From Ustilaginoidea virens (Eukaryota > Ascomycota > Sordariomycetes > Hypocreales > Clavicipitaceae), in the NCBI RefSeq assembly GCF_000687475.1, contig NC_057318.1, positions 5,518,001-5,582,000 of the forward strand: a stretch of 64,000 nucleotides of DNA, given 5' to 3'. This document shows positions 35,221 to 47,704 of the stretch, piece after piece. Under the pieces are notes generated by a model. The model ran no database searches. It was not told where the DNA came from and worked only from the letters and a program-made list of their open reading frames with translations. Within the stretch, counting starts at the first letter, position 1. Every line of letters starts with the position of its first letter. A program made the translations under genes and the position numbers.

Positions 35221-36895
35221 ATGGCCTCTCCTCGTAAGTGAAAAAATCCAAACCCCCCCCCCCCTTCCCCTCCCCAGAAAAGACACGACCGAGACTGGGA
35301 CTGACGCCGTGACACAGAGCAGATTCGAACCCCCATTACCGACCTGTTCAAGATCCAGCACCCCGTCCTGCTGGCCGGCATGAACGTCGCCGCCGGTCCC
35401 AAGCTGGCTGCTGCCGTCACCAATGCCGGCGGTCTCGGCGTCGTTGGTGGTGTCGGATACACCCCCGACATGCTGCGGGAGCAAATCGCCGAGCTCAAGG
35501 AGCACCTGACGGACAAGAAGGCTCCGTTTGGCGTCGACCTGCTTCTTCCCCAGGTGGGCGGCAGTGCCCGCAAGACCAAGTACGTGGGGGTTTTTTTTTG
35601 TTGTTTTTTTTGTGTTTTTTTTTTTTGTTTTTCCTTTACCCTTTTTATTTTTGTGCCAATTTTGTTTTATATACATTCCTTCTCTTTGGCCTAGTTGGTG
35701 GTTGGTGGTAGCAGTCAATGCTTCCTGCTTGGCTCTGTCACATGCTCCTGGGCTGAAACCAGCTCAGTCAGCAGCAGGCAGCGTGGGCTCACCAGACACC
35801 AGCCAAGCACGTGCACCACACCACCCCCTTTGCGGAAAATCCCATACATGTACCCAGACCCTCTCTCCATCTCCCTCCCTCCCCACTCGGCGTCATTTGC
35901 GTCATCCCCCCCCCCCCCTCTCCCTTCTTTTCGGCCTTCTGTTGCCAGCCAAGATTTTTTTTCCTTGCACCCGCCAGCATTATCCCAGCAAGCATGCCAA
36001 GCCTAACGCTCTCCACCCCCCCAGCTACGACTACACCAAAGGCAAGCTCGATGAGCTCGTCGACATTGTCATCGAGTCCGGCGCCAAGCTCTTCGTCTCC
36101 GCCGTCGGCGTCCCCCCCCGCCATGTCGTCCAGAAGCTCCAAAAGGCCGGCATCCTCTACATGAACATGATCGGCCACGTCAAGCACGTCAAGAAGTGCC
36201 TCGACCTGGGCGTCGACATCATCTGCGCCCAGGGCGGCGAGGGCGGCGGCCACACCGGCGACATCCCCACCACCGTCCTGATCCCCGCCGTCGTCGACGC
36301 CGTCCGCGGCCACAAGTCCCCCGTCTCCGGCGGCCCCGTGCAGGTCGTCGCCGCCGGCGGCATCCACAACGGCCAGCTCCTCGCCTCGGCGCTCATGATG
36401 GGCGCCACCGGCGTCTGGGTCGGCACCCGCTTCATCCTCACCGACGAGGCCGGCGCCCCCAAGGCCCACAAGGATGCCGTCCGCACCGCCGGCCACGACG
36501 ACAACGTCCGCACCATCATCTTCACCGGCCGTCCCATGCGCGTCCGCAACAACCCCTACATCCAGGACTGGGAGACCAACCGCACCCAGGAGATGAAGGA
36601 GCTGGTCGCCAAGGGCACCATCCCCTACGAGGTCGACCTCGAGCGGTTCATGGGCGGTGACGCGGCCAACGAGCACAAAGGCATCGAGGCCAACAACAGC
36701 AGCAGCAGCAGCGGCGGCGGCGACGACGACGACGACGAGGGTGACGACCCTCTGGAGCAGTTCCGCCCTTTCCTGATGGGAAAGTGCGCCGCTGTGGTCA
36801 ATGAGCAAAAGTCGGCCAAGGCTGTTGTAGACGAGTTTGTCAACGACGCCGTTGCCTGGATCAAGAAGGGGAACCAGATGATTGCCAAGTTGTAA
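35221..36895 (+). CDS. Nitronate monooxygenase (2-nitropropane dioxygenase family)
   Basis: Three exons, 35221-35233, 35318-35579 and 36025-36895, give 381 residues. The first coding exon is only 13 nt (ATGGCCTCTCCTC) before GTAAGT. Intron 2 is 445 nt and T-rich. The FMN TIM barrel is evident: ITDLFKIQHPVLLAGM, AVTNAGGLGVVGG, LFVSAVGVP, AQGGEGGGHTGD with the catalytic-type His at residue 168, VVAAGGIHNGQLLASALMMG and GVWVGTRFILT. The family oxidises alkyl nitronates to carbonyls and nitrite. A Ser/Gly/Asp-rich low-complexity insertion (SSSSSGGG then DDDDDEGDD) interrupts the C-terminal part. AATAAA lies at 37027-37032. It converges on the Glo3 gene. Confidence 0.94.
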
Positions 36896-37528
36896 ATCAG
36901 AGTTGCCGCATTTCCCGTCTTTCTTGTTCTACTTTTTTTTTTTGTCTTGCCTTTTTTTTTTATATCATGATGTAAAGTACTATACAAAGCATTTTTGAGG
37001 TGCATACATAAATGACCCAAATTACGAATAAATATTTAAAAAATTGGAAAAAAAAAAGAAGAACGAAAAACACTTCAAACGCGGCTCATTTTCTTCTTCT
37101 CTGCCCCCTTTGATGCGGCTTCTCTTCTGACTGCTCTATTTAAAATCAATATTTTAAAAGTCAACGGGAACCTGCTCCACAACGTCATCGGCAACCCGAG
37201 AGAAGCTTCAACAAGGCACTAGCCATAATGAAATAAAATCAAAACGTCTATACCATTCTAACCAACTTTGGCCGAATTCACCTCACGATTACGCCATCAT
37301 TAGCAAAGCTGCTGCAGCTCCGTCGTCATTTTCATTCCGTCCGTCTGTCCGTCCGTGTTTCCACGCCACTCCGCCGACACAGTCCACGTGCCCATCAGTC
37401 CCTGGATGGGCTCTTTGCTCTGTCCCGCCTCCCAACGAGCCTCCCTCATGGATAGAATCGCATTGGCATTTATCTGCAATGCGAGGCATCGTGGTCAACC
37501 CCATGATGCCCGCATGGAGTCGCGTTTC
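36896..37528. other. Convergent intergenic spacer
   Basis: A 633-bp spacer between the 3' ends of the nitronate monooxygenase and Glo3 genes. It has T-rich and A-rich stretches (36932-36960, 37050-37058) and AATAAA at 37027-37032. No gene was seen. Confidence 0.55.
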
Positions 37529-39284
37529 TCAGCTTCCAAGATATGCGCGAATGGCGCCCTGCAGCCGCGTGGTTCCCTCGCCAAGGAAATTGGTGAGATT
37601 CTCCAAGTCATCGCTCGCCGTAATGCCAAACTTGCGCACAAAGTCCTTGGCGGCCGACTCGAGATCCCCATAATCCTCATCCACGTCTTCCTCCGGTCGG
37701 CCGAAATAAGCATTGGAGGAGATGGAAGTAGAGCCTTCGAACCCTCGCAGTCGGCTCTCTGCTTCAGCTTGAACGCTAGGGTCGAACGCGCCCTTGCCAA
37801 AATACTCATCCGACGAGATGCCCTTTTGACTTCCAAACTTTGTTCGTGCGTACTTTTCCGAGTCATCTGGCGGGGATTGGTGAGTTCAGAAAGGAAAAAA
37901 AAGAAAAGCGAGAAAAGGGGAAGAAGAAAGCAAAGACGGCGTGTATGACAGTCTCTGAATGAATACACATACCTTGAACGGCCTTGACCGGTCCAACAGA
38001 GCCGAAGCCGCCGGCATTCTTCTTCGAGGCCGCCTGAGCTGTGGGTTTGGCACTTCCAACCTGACCAAACCCTAGACGTCCGATGCCCATTCCCAGTCTT
38101 TCAACTTCGGCATTGGACTTTTGGCTTGCATTCAGGTTGGCAGCACTGTTTCGAGGGGGGCTGACGGGGGTTGGCGACATAATGGTGGCGGCTCCATGAG
38201 CATCCCTTGCAGGCTCATCCTCGGCCTCGGGGTCGTATCCCAGCTTGGCAATTCGTTCGGCTTCCTCCTTGGCCTTCTTCTCGGCCTCGTCGAAATCAAT
38301 CACCTCGCCGACGACCTTCTTGGCACCGAGCTTCTGCGTCTTCTTGGCGCCAAGCACGTTGGCCTTCCTGGGGGCACCGGTCGCGGCGGTCTTGCGGAGG
38401 GCTGCTGACGTGGTGATGCGACTTGCGGGCTTGGCTTCTCCGGTGGGATCAGATCTAGCAAGAGGTGAGGCAGATCGAGTACCCTCCTTGCCATTGCCGG
38501 GGTTCAGGAACGGCGAGGGAGTCCGTCCAACGACAGTCGGCGTTCCAGTCCTCGAGATGGGAGGCGTCGGCCTTTTGATAGCGGGCTTGTCCCACGAGGA
38601 AAAAAAGTCATCATCGGGCTCCCCGGCTGGCGTGGATGAGCCATCATCGGCAGCATCGCTAACGACAACCTCGTCGGGATATCTGTGGCTTGAGTGTCAG
38701 CAACGTCTCCGCCCAATCTCGTTCCAAGAACTAGAGGCATGACAGACTCCTTGGCATCACGAGCAGCTCGACGCTTCAGCTCATCCTTGTACTTTGTCGC
38801 GGCGTTGGACTGATACTTTGTCTTGGGGTCTTTGCTGTTGAGCGCGGCCGTACCGCCGTTTTGTTGGAAGAATTTAGTGGCGGATTCGTTGCCACCGACC
38901 TTCATGACACGCAGCTGGTCCCATTGCCATTCTAAGATGCAGATTAGCCAAGTCGGGCTCCCGGGGTGAGGGACGAAGTCGCGACGACCATACGCACGGT
39001 CCAAGTTGGTTGAGCGAACAAAGGAGATGTGGACACCCAAGTTCCTGTGGTTGGAAGAGCAATCCAGGCAGAGATAGATGCCGAATGGGACCGAAGTCCA
39101 GGTTGGGTTCTTTTGACCGCAGTCAAAGCATATCTGGAGCAGGCAATTAGTTAGCAGCCGTCCGTCTGCACAGGGTTTCGTTGCTTGCGTAGCGTAGCTT
39201 TGGCAAAAATACTTTGTTGGCGGGCTTCGACTTGAGCTTCTCGAAGATCTTGAGCGACTGCTGCTTGGTCGCTAGGCCACTCAT
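37529..39284 (-). CDS. glo3: ArfGAP of the Glo3 type (COPI vesicle traffic)
   Basis: Five exons, 39284-39213, 39133-38998, 38931-38748, 38682-37973 and 37866-37529, with introns of 79, 66, 65 and 106 nt. All are in phase and give 479 residues. The N-terminus is [20 protein letters not shown]. The ArfGAP zinc finger follows, CX2CX16CX2C with C26, C29, C46 and C49 and the arginine finger at R54 ([16 protein letters not shown]). The C-terminus carries the Glo3 motif repeats ISSDEYFG and ISSNAYFGR, then [17 protein letters not shown] and an amphipathic end, [11 protein letters not shown]. Glo3/ArfGAP2/3 stimulates GTP hydrolysis by Arf1 on COPI coats at the Golgi. The gene is divergent from Tim21. 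Confidence 0.95.
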
Positions 39285-39644
39285 TTTGGGCGAGCCAGCC
39301 TACTGAGCTCGGTTGCAGAGACGAGATGATGGAAGCTCGGGACGGAGTGGATTCGCGTCGTTGCCGAAGCCAATGCTCAGGTGCGAGGGAAGGGATGACG
39401 GGGGCAATTGTTGCGGTCGAGGGATAAGGGATGCCAATTGCTCAGGAGATTCGGATCGCGAGGGGCAGCGATTTGACAGAGTGGCATACGTATCCACGGC
39501 GCTAATCTCGATTGGGATGCAGGGCAAGTGTCGGGGGCCCCGCACTTTGACCCAAACACCTGACTGACTGACACCTGACTGACTGACACCTGCCCGTGGC
39601 AAAGTGACGGGTTGGCCTGAAGCTGCTGGGCGGGGGAAAAAGGG

Positions 39645-39675
<31 letters not shown>

Positions 39676-39895
39676 CATGCCAAGCTGAAGCCGAAAGCAA
39701 GAACATGAAAGCCTCCGGCACTCGAAATCAAAGCGACAGAACCACGCAGCAGGCCCAACGACAGCAGCGGGTTACCTGCGCCAGCTCCTGCGGCAGCTCC
39801 TGCGGCAGCTTAGCTTGTCCAGATCCTCCCTGTGCGTTGCACAGACGCCCATCAAAGCACGCCGAGCTTGATAGCTTGATGATGGAAGCGAAGCC
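39285..39895. promoter_or_regulatory. Divergent promoter region, glo3 / tim21
   Basis: A 611-bp spacer that has an A28 tract (39645-39672), direct repeats of CACCTGACTGACTGA (39558-39590) and a GCCAGCTCCTGCGGCAGCTC repeat (about 39779-39808) just before the Tim21 start. Confidence 0.5.
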
Positions 39896-40875
39896 ATGCC
39901 GCTGATGAAAAGACCATGCACCAGGATGCTGGCCGTCCGACCCGCGACCAACTCCATACTGGCGATCAAATCTCGTTGCGCCGCGGATCCACGCCGCCTC
40001 TTTGCCACCCAGAAGGGCCCTGCACCACGCGAAACCCCCGGGGTCAAGCGTCGCAGTGTCACGCCCTTCAATGACGACGGCTACGTTCCGTGGACGGAGC
40101 TCTCTGCAGCGGAGAAGACCGCCCGAGCGACGCAGCAGACGTTCAACCTCGGCCTTGTTCTGGTTGGCCTGGCACTGACGGTAGGTTTACCCCGTCGGGA
40201 TGACTGAAGGAAGGGGCTATTCTCGTCCTTTGTTTGTTACTGAAGCTTGGAAACATCCAGAGGGGCGTTGCTGACACTGGTGCTTCAGGGAGCCGTGGGA
40301 TATTTCCTCTGGACAGACGTGTTCGCGCCAGACAGCAAAATCAACCAGTTCAACCGGGCCGTTGACCGGATCAAAAAGGACGCCCGGTGTGCCCAGGTGC
40401 TAGGCGACCCGAGGAAGATTGTCGCTCACGGGGAAGAGACTCTGAACAAGTGGCGAAGGGCAAGACCAGTCGCGTAAAGAAGCTTCCCTGGGCTCTTCAC
40501 CCTCGCCTCCGCTCTGCTCATGTGTGCTGATGCGTTCCCCCGCTTAGATCCTCCGAACGTTCTGATTCACAAGGACACGACCATCTTCTGATGTCCTTTC
40601 ATGTGCGTTGAGAAGCCCGGCGACTGCTCGGATCTTGTCTCGCAGTGCTCTTGTTGGATGGGATGATGCTGACCAACCCGTATCCGCAGGTCGACGGCCC
40701 CTTGCGAAGCGGCATCGCCCAGCTGCACATGGTTAAACGGCGCGGTCAGTCCGAGTACGAGTATAAATACCTCTTCGTCGACGTCAAAGGCCACGAACGA
40801 ATATATCTGGAAAATGCGGATTCCTCAGGGGCCCGCCCCAAGAGGCAATTCAATTTTCTGGGGGTGAAGTGGTGA
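39896..40875 (+). CDS. tim21: Tim21, subunit of the mitochondrial TIM23 import complex
   Basis: Four exons, 39896-40180, 40289-40473, 40548-40602 and 40690-40875, with introns of 108, 74 and 87 nt. They give 236 residues. Exon 3 is only 55 nt. The N-terminus is basic (MPLMKRPCTRMLAVRPATNS), a likely presequence. One transmembrane helix follows (NLGLVLVGLALTGAVGYFLW), then the Tim21 intermembrane-space domain: DSKINQFNRAVDRIKKDARC, GEETLNKWRRARPVA, HLLMSFHVDGPLRSG, YEYKYLFVDVKGHERIYLEN and a basic end. Tim21 links TIM23 to TOM and respiratory complexes. The start at 39896 is the first Met with presequence character. Splice phases all agree. Confidence 0.94.
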
Positions 40876-43800
40876 AACGAGCAAGACGGGGCGGGCGCGG
40901 GATGGAATACCAATGACCAAGGGCTGAGCAGTTGTCGCCTTGAATGTTTGTTGCTTGGGCTTTTGGCCTTCATCATTGCCTTGGCCCCCCTTAGATGATG
41001 CCAATCGACTGAAATTGACTTGTTTGTTTTTTGTCTTTTTTTTTTCTTCATCACGCGGATCGGGTTGATTTTATGCTCTACGTACGTAAAAGCCTGTTGC
41101 GCCATTCGCTTTCGAGTGAGATGCTGATGATGGCTTTGTCCTAGGAACGCCTGCACAAGACTCAGCTCCTTGCACCGTAAATGTCCACAGCGCTGGCTTG
41201 TGCCCAAGCTGGCATTTCCGCATCCAAGCATCTCAACCTCGCGGTCACTTGGCAACAGCACAGACACCTCCACCATGATAGCTAAACGAGCATCGTTGGG
41301 GAGGAAGTGCATCTACCGGTGCTTGTATCTGTTCCCATGTCATGTTTGGCCCTCACGCTGTCAAAGTGGTTGCATACGACAGTCACTGATGTTTCCCTGG
41401 CCACTTGTGCCGAACAAAGGGTCCGGATCCTCGGCACAATGGCATTTTACCCTACGGTTTCTAATTCCCATCTCTGGGCCGTCTTTTTCTACCGTCTGTA
41501 TATCATGGCCACCTTGTCTCTGGACAAGTATCTTGCCGTATTTCTTCCCTCAAAAGCTACCCTATCGCACCAGGTGCAATTTCCAGACACCACGTCGTCA
41601 TCGGAACTTGGATGACTGCAGGACTTGCACGTACTTGGCTTGGATTCCCACAGGCCACTCCGCAGTCCGTAGCAAGATATTGGCTTGCAGGAGAGTCGGT
41701 CGGCCGCCAAGGCATACACAAGGTGTAAGTGCAGAGGCGTGTATATATATTACCTGTGCGATGAATCTGGATCTTGCGACGACTCATCTCGGGGAATTTG
41801 AGAAGAAAAAAAAGACCTGGTAAACCCCACCCTCTGCCCTCTGCCCGCTCCGCAGACCACCCTCACGGCTGCCGCGCAGCGTTTCCTTTTTGCTTTTCTT
41901 CTTGCTGCAAGAAGAAGGGTATGTTTCACCACGCCTATACCGTGCTGAATGGAGGAAATCGGACAGCTCGAGCATGCAAAGCCTACCTCTGCAGAGACGA
42001 GGCCGTCACACGAACGGCGCTTTTGCAGTGAGTCTTGAAGCGTCCCTTGGCTCGTCCCCTAGCTCGTCCCCGCCAAACTTCTTGTTCGAGTTTTGCACCT
42101 GTTCGGGACGGCGTTATGGATGGTGCTTCTCGGGTCGGGTCGGGAACAGACGCCTTCATTTCATGTTGTACTCTACATTGACCCCTCCAACTAACGGCAA
42201 GCGGCACTTGCATTAAACAAGTGCATCTTGCATCGACGAAAGGGAAGGGAACAAAGAACCGATGGAAGATGGTGTGTGCTTCGCACCACTTGGACGACAC
42301 AGGGTTGCATTGCACTGTGTAGACAACAGACGGAGAGCGGGGAAACCTAGCCAATACTACTACTCGGCGAGTCGGTATCCTCGAGAGGACGTTGTTTGCC
42401 TCTGGTTGCTGGGAACAAAAGGTCCTGCGCGAGATTCAGCATCCATATCCGCGTGTGCAGTGCTGAGAAGGAAGGTGGTGGTGTTGGCTTCCGTCCCCAA
42501 GGGCATCTGGATTCTGCACAGTGCAGGCCCGCCAAGTTGGTATGCATGGTGAGTATGCATGGTGAGTACGGAGTACGGAGTATGCATGGTTGGTACATAA
42601 GTACGGAGTATGCATGGGCTTTTGCCGTATCGTCCATCCGCATTCGGCGATGCGTACCACCAGCCTTGTCGACCAGGATTCGGCAAGCCTTTGCGCTACT
42701 TGCTCCCTTTATGGGATCGACGGCGTCTGGCTGTAGACTTGTAGACTTGTAGACTCGTGGTTAGCTGGGCCATCTCGTTTCGGCTCAGCTCGGTACACAG
42801 GACATGGGGGCCTTGCTTGGCTGGCGCTTGACCTTGGGGTTGATCTTGGGCCGGGCCAGGGGACGGAGTGCATAAATCATCAAGTTTTCTTTCAACTGAC
42901 TGGCTGCTAACCCGCCCACTTGAGCACCCCCGAGAGCCTGCAGAGAGACCTGCCAAGCCAAAACTCAAGCCAAGGCCCTGGGGAGCTTGCCATTCCGGGG
43001 CCTGAAGACTCGGCTGGTTTATCTTGCGCGGATCAGGTGAAGGACTCGAATGAGCAAGGCTGCAGAGCAAGGTCCGAAAGGCTTGCATCGCAAAGGATGC
43101 GCGTCGCCTCTTGGTTTATGTGACGGCTTGACTGACAGGGACTCACTCCTTCGGCTCAGTAATGGGCACCATCATATCGTGTACGCAGTACGCCATGATG
43201 CATGGCTCGCTTCCATACTTGCTGCCGTCCGTCATTAGAGATTTGAAAGATGCGAGCATGACAATAGGAGACTATGTATCCCGCAACCGAAGATGCATAA
43301 CCATGCCCGGACATTATCATCTTCGTAGTCACCTTGGCAGACGTGGACATGGGAGAAGTTGCGTCTCTTTTCGGAGTCGGCCCGAGGCAGAGTCCCCTTG
43401 ACTGACTGACACCTTGATGTCCGTGCGTTGTTGGTTCTCGCTGAGGTGAGCAGAATTAGGATTGCAGATAGCGGCGACGAGGGAACTGTGATTGAGCCGA
43501 ATACTCGAGGAGCAGCAGACGGGAGTACGTGCAGCAGAGTAATCAATAAATCCGGATTCAGTCAATCGCCTTGACCAAAGTTGATGGCCCCTTCCCTTGG
43601 CCAAGTTGGTGATTCCTTGCTCCTGCCAAATTCTCAAAAGGACTCTCACAGAAGGAAAGAGGGTTGCAAACGACGAGAACCCTGATGGGTCGACATGACA
43701 TGGTGCACCGGGTCACTGAGTGACTGAGTGGCTGAGCAGGAGGTATTGACCACCCATTCCCACTGAAAGTGCCTTGTACAGTGGCGGCTGGAACACCGCC

Positions 43801-43935
43801 CGCCCATAAACCTTGTGGAAGGTGCCAAAATGCCGCCGGTCCCTGCCGCACATGGCTCCAGTTCCAGTCAGCCGCCTTGGTCCGTCCACGACGCTGCGAA
43901 ACGCTTTCTTCGTGTGCGCGTCTCGAGAACAAACC

Positions 43936-43991
43936 GTCGAGCCGTCAAGCCGTCGAGCCGTCAAGCCGTCGAGCCGTCAAGCCGTCGAGCC
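43936..43991. repeat. Minisatellite, seven GTC(G/A)AGCC units
   Basis: Seven 8-bp units alternate strictly between GTCGAGCC and GTCAAGCC, which makes a 16-bp higher-order unit. Confidence 0.9.
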
Positions 43992-45610
43992 CACCCCCAG
44001 GTCATCATCAAGACGTGCCCCCCCCCCACGACCCACGAGTTTATCCCTGCGGCAAATCGCCATGCACCCGCCGACCGCCCAGGCATCTGCTTTGCGCCCG
44101 TATCGTATCCCACCGAGAAAGAACGTCGGCGCCATCGCACCGGAGCTGCCCCCCGTCGGCTTTCGCGCCGACACGACGGCTGGCATGATTGACCCTTTGG
44201 CCTGGCAGACGACACGACGCGCATATGCAGCGCATGTGCGGCGCAGCGTGGAGCGCCAGCATCTGATGATCTGATCGCCGTGGCCACAGACCACAGACCC
44301 TGGTTACAGACGGACAGACAGACGGACAGACGGACCCGAGCTGCCGTGGCATGTGACGTGTTCATGGCAACTTGAGCAGGCGACGGACGGACGAGGTGCC
44401 GCGGCCAAGATTCCAGCTTGGAGCAGGCGCAGAGCGAGTACCTTTGGCCAACGCGAGCCAGACGCGATGCCGGGCGCTGCTGCTGCTGCATAAAGCAGTA
44501 CATTGCACCACGGCGTGTCGCCTTGTATATCCTATCCTGCCAGGTGCATATCGCTACAGAGGATCAAGGGCGGTTTGTATTTTCATCCAGCTAGTCGGGC
44601 GCCTCTGGGAACTCGAGCACGTTGGCAAGCTACAGCAAAGCTGCAACAAAGCTACGACAAAGCTACGACAAACATGCACGCCGTAGGGGCCGTCGATTGT
44701 CTTTGCCCGCAAAACTCGGAGGCTTGAGCCAAGGCGAAGACGGCTGGCGGGAACAAAGGACCAAAGACGAAGCAATTTCCCCTCGCCCTATGCCGGCCGG
44801 GCCCGCCGTCTGCACGGCCTCTTCCTCACACAGCGGCACGAGGCCGATCTGACGCCCGAGACTTGAATCTACACCCCCCTTGCCCCTTGCCCCATGCCCC
44901 ATGGCCAATTCAAATGCAGTTCAAATGCAGTTCAAATGCAATTCAGATGCAGCCAGTGCTGGCCACCAGACGGCACCGAAAAAGTCGTTCGATGCCCGCC
45001 CCCCACCTGCCATTTACCCTCTGGCTTGGACGGCCGGCTGATGAAGGCAGCAAAAGCACAAGGCTATCTATCAGTATCAGGGTCGGGCGACTCGGGCGAC
45101 TTGGGCGACTCGGGTCCATGCAGACCTCTGCGCCCCAGCGTTGCGCCTCGTCCTTGCTCACCCCGGGGCGGAGGAGGGGGGTGATGGATGAGATGGGGAA
45201 AAGGGAAGCGAAAGAAAAGCCCTTGACCTCGGTCAGGATTGTTTACGTGCGGTGCGGTGCGCAGTCTCTGCCGCCGCCCACTGCAGATTCGCTGCTTCCA
45301 GTCCCCCGCCCCAACCCCCCCGGGCGGTGAAGCTATGTATGTATGTACATGTACCTGGCCTGGCACATAACCCTGACCCTTGCGCGTCTCCATGTGTTGC
45401 GTTGTTTGTGTTGTTTGTGTTGACATGACAGCGACGATGCCTTTGTTCCGATTCTCTTTTCTTTTCTTTTCTTGGCTTTTCTTGGCTTTTCTTGGCTATT
45501 TATATTTTTATTTATATTTCGTGTGTTTATACTTTTCCGCCCCTTTGCTCAAGACATTGGCCAGAGACACACTGCCCGAGACATGGCTCGCTCCTCCGGC
45601 GAAGCAAACG

Positions 45611-45642
<32 letters not shown>

Positions 45643-46402
45643 ATGCCTGGCATTACCGAGCCGGGCCATACATGTCAACTCCCCCATCTCCATCTCCCCA
45701 ACCCTTTACTTGGTTGGCCCCTCCGCTGCCATGACATGACCGCATGATCCCTTCATGACATTGACTTGATTCTCGATTCTCGCTCGTCTGCAAATGCTTC
45801 TCCAGCCCGGCGATTGCACCCAGCCGCGCGTCCTGATGCCCCGCCGCCGCACAGAGGAGCCCTGAAGCTGGGAGCAGCAGGATGCCCAGCGAAACCCGCT
45901 TGGTGAAACGCCAGTGCCTCTTTTCCAAGTCGCCATTCGTCGTCATTCTCTTGGGCCACGCGTGCCATTCGTGCCACTCATGCCGTCCAGGTACAGTGCC
46001 TACTCCCCCCCCTTTGTGAATCTGAATCACATCAGACCAGGGGCCCGAAAAAAAAAACAAAGAAAGAAAGAAAGAAAAAACGTCAACAGTTTGCGGGGGT
46101 CGCTGCGGCACACAGCCAGACAGGACAGGACAGGACTGGACAGGACAGGCTCCCCGTCCCCGTTCCAGATTGCTGACTGCCGAGTTTCCCCCCTTGTTTT
46201 CTCCTCTTCTTCCCCTTGCGCTTCCTGCTGTCCCCCCCCCTGCACCTCCCACAGGAAGCGTCAATCCGCCTTGTCTTCCGCCCTCCGCAGAAACCAAGAA
46301 CAAAGACGGCCAGCCGTCAGGCGTCCGTGACGGGTGACTAGGATCAGCCCCCTTGCCGCACAGAGTAAACATCTTCAAGACGCATCGGGTCGGGGGAGAC
46401 TG

Positions 46403-46431
<29 letters not shown>
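46403..46431. repeat. (CA)n microsatellite
   Basis: Uninterrupted AC/CA dinucleotide run of about 14 units. Confidence 0.95.
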
Positions 46432-46436
<5 letters not shown>

Positions 46437-47532
46437 GTGTTGTTGTTGGGGCAAGATGCATCAGCTTATCCTTGCTCGCTCTCCTGGCCAAACACTCGCT
46501 TGCAGCAAAACAAAACACACAAGCCCTGGGGCTGCTGGTTGCTGTATGTACCGTACCGTACGACACCACCCCTTGCCTTGTTGTCGTTCGGGGGCCCGCT
46601 GCGTATGTCGTCCCCGGCATCGCCTGCTGCGTTCATCGGATGCCTCGCGTCTTCTTTTTTCCTTGTTTCGTGTCCGAGACTGTAGAACCTTGAAGCGACT
46701 GCCTTGCTGCTTTCATCACGGCGAACAAGGAACTGACTGACTGACTGGCGCTTTGTCGGCGAGAACAAGTCATGACCCCTTGGGGACCAGACAGCTACGA
46801 AAAACAAATCCCCCGCAAAGAACACAGACGCCGGGCATGCGTGCCACGCACGCCCGTCCGTCCCGTCCAGTCCAGCATCGATCGATACACGTACTCCCCT
46901 CCCCGTAGCTCCCCGTAGGCTGGCAAACAAACCCCTCCGCGGTCGGCATCTCGGCACGGGTCGTTTACGTCTTGACAACGGTGGCCTCGTTCGTGTGCGC
47001 TGCGCTGCGCTGCCCTGCCCTTCTTTCCGTCTGTTTCCTCGACCCGTCAGCGCAGGGGATGCGGCATGTGACCGTGACGCTGGTTCGCGAAGCAGCTCGG
47101 CTGAGGCGAGGCTGAGAAACTAGGTTTGGTGTAGGTGGGTGGGGTGTGATGAAATTCTTTATTATTTCCCTACAAACTGCCTCCTAAGCCTGGGCTCAGA
47201 CTCTTTTTATTTTGTTTTTATTTTTTATTTTTTCTTCTTTTCGTTTTTTCCCCTTCCTCCCAGTGGCTGTGGGGTGCTGCAGTTCGCGATACTCGACGAA
47301 GAGCAAAGAGCGAGGGGCGAAAACGAGTCCATTACAATCCAATTACTTGCTCCAATATCGACGTCAAGAATAACAACACGTCATTGTAAAAAAAAAAGTG
47401 GTGATGTCTATGTTTAAAACCCTCCAATCCTCTAGCAACTGCTTCCCCTCAAGGGAAAACCAAAGCAGCAAAAACAAAAAGGAAAAAAAAAAACAAAAAA
47501 AAAACAAAAAAAAAGAGCAAGGTAAGATAATG

Positions 47533-47563
<31 letters not shown>
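47533..47563. repeat. Poly(A) tract, A31
   Basis: Uninterrupted run of 31 A lying about 140 bp beyond the creA stop codon, in an A-rich stretch from 47478. Confidence 0.9.
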
Positions 47564-47564
<1 letters not shown>

Positions 47565-47704
47565 ACAAAACAAAAGTGTAGTCTACCACTGGTACAGGGG
47601 ACTGCAGCCCTTCCATGCGTGATCCGTAAACGCCTACTCTGTCTATATCTCTATTATCCCAAAGTCATCATGTCGTACGCGGGACAGCGTCTCACGGGGC
47701 CATC

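Larger units (their letters stand above)
40876..47704. other. Gene desert between tim21 and creA
   Basis: About 6.8 kb with no supported gene. Contents include TACGGAGTA copies at 42567, 42574 and 42602, an 8-bp minisatellite at 43936-43991, a TTCAAATGCAG repeat at 44909-44950, (TGCC)n at 45611-45642, (CA)14 at 46403-46431, and A-rich tracts ending in A31 at 47533-47563. Open frames here read low-complexity repeats or lack family features. Confidence 0.55.

Noticed and set aside
35300..35340. GATTCGAACCCC as a tRNA T-arm/B-box
   Set aside because: No acceptor or anticodon stems can be drawn, and the word lies in the coding start of nitronate monooxygenase exon 2.
35789..36808. 339-codon frame antisense to nitronate monooxygenase
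   Set aside because: Composition is Ala/Val/Gly/Asp-rich and mirrors the sense gene; no family pattern.
45653..46432. 259-codon minus frame with a Cys-Val alternation
   Set aside because: It begins by reading the (CA)n microsatellite and has no conserved blocks.
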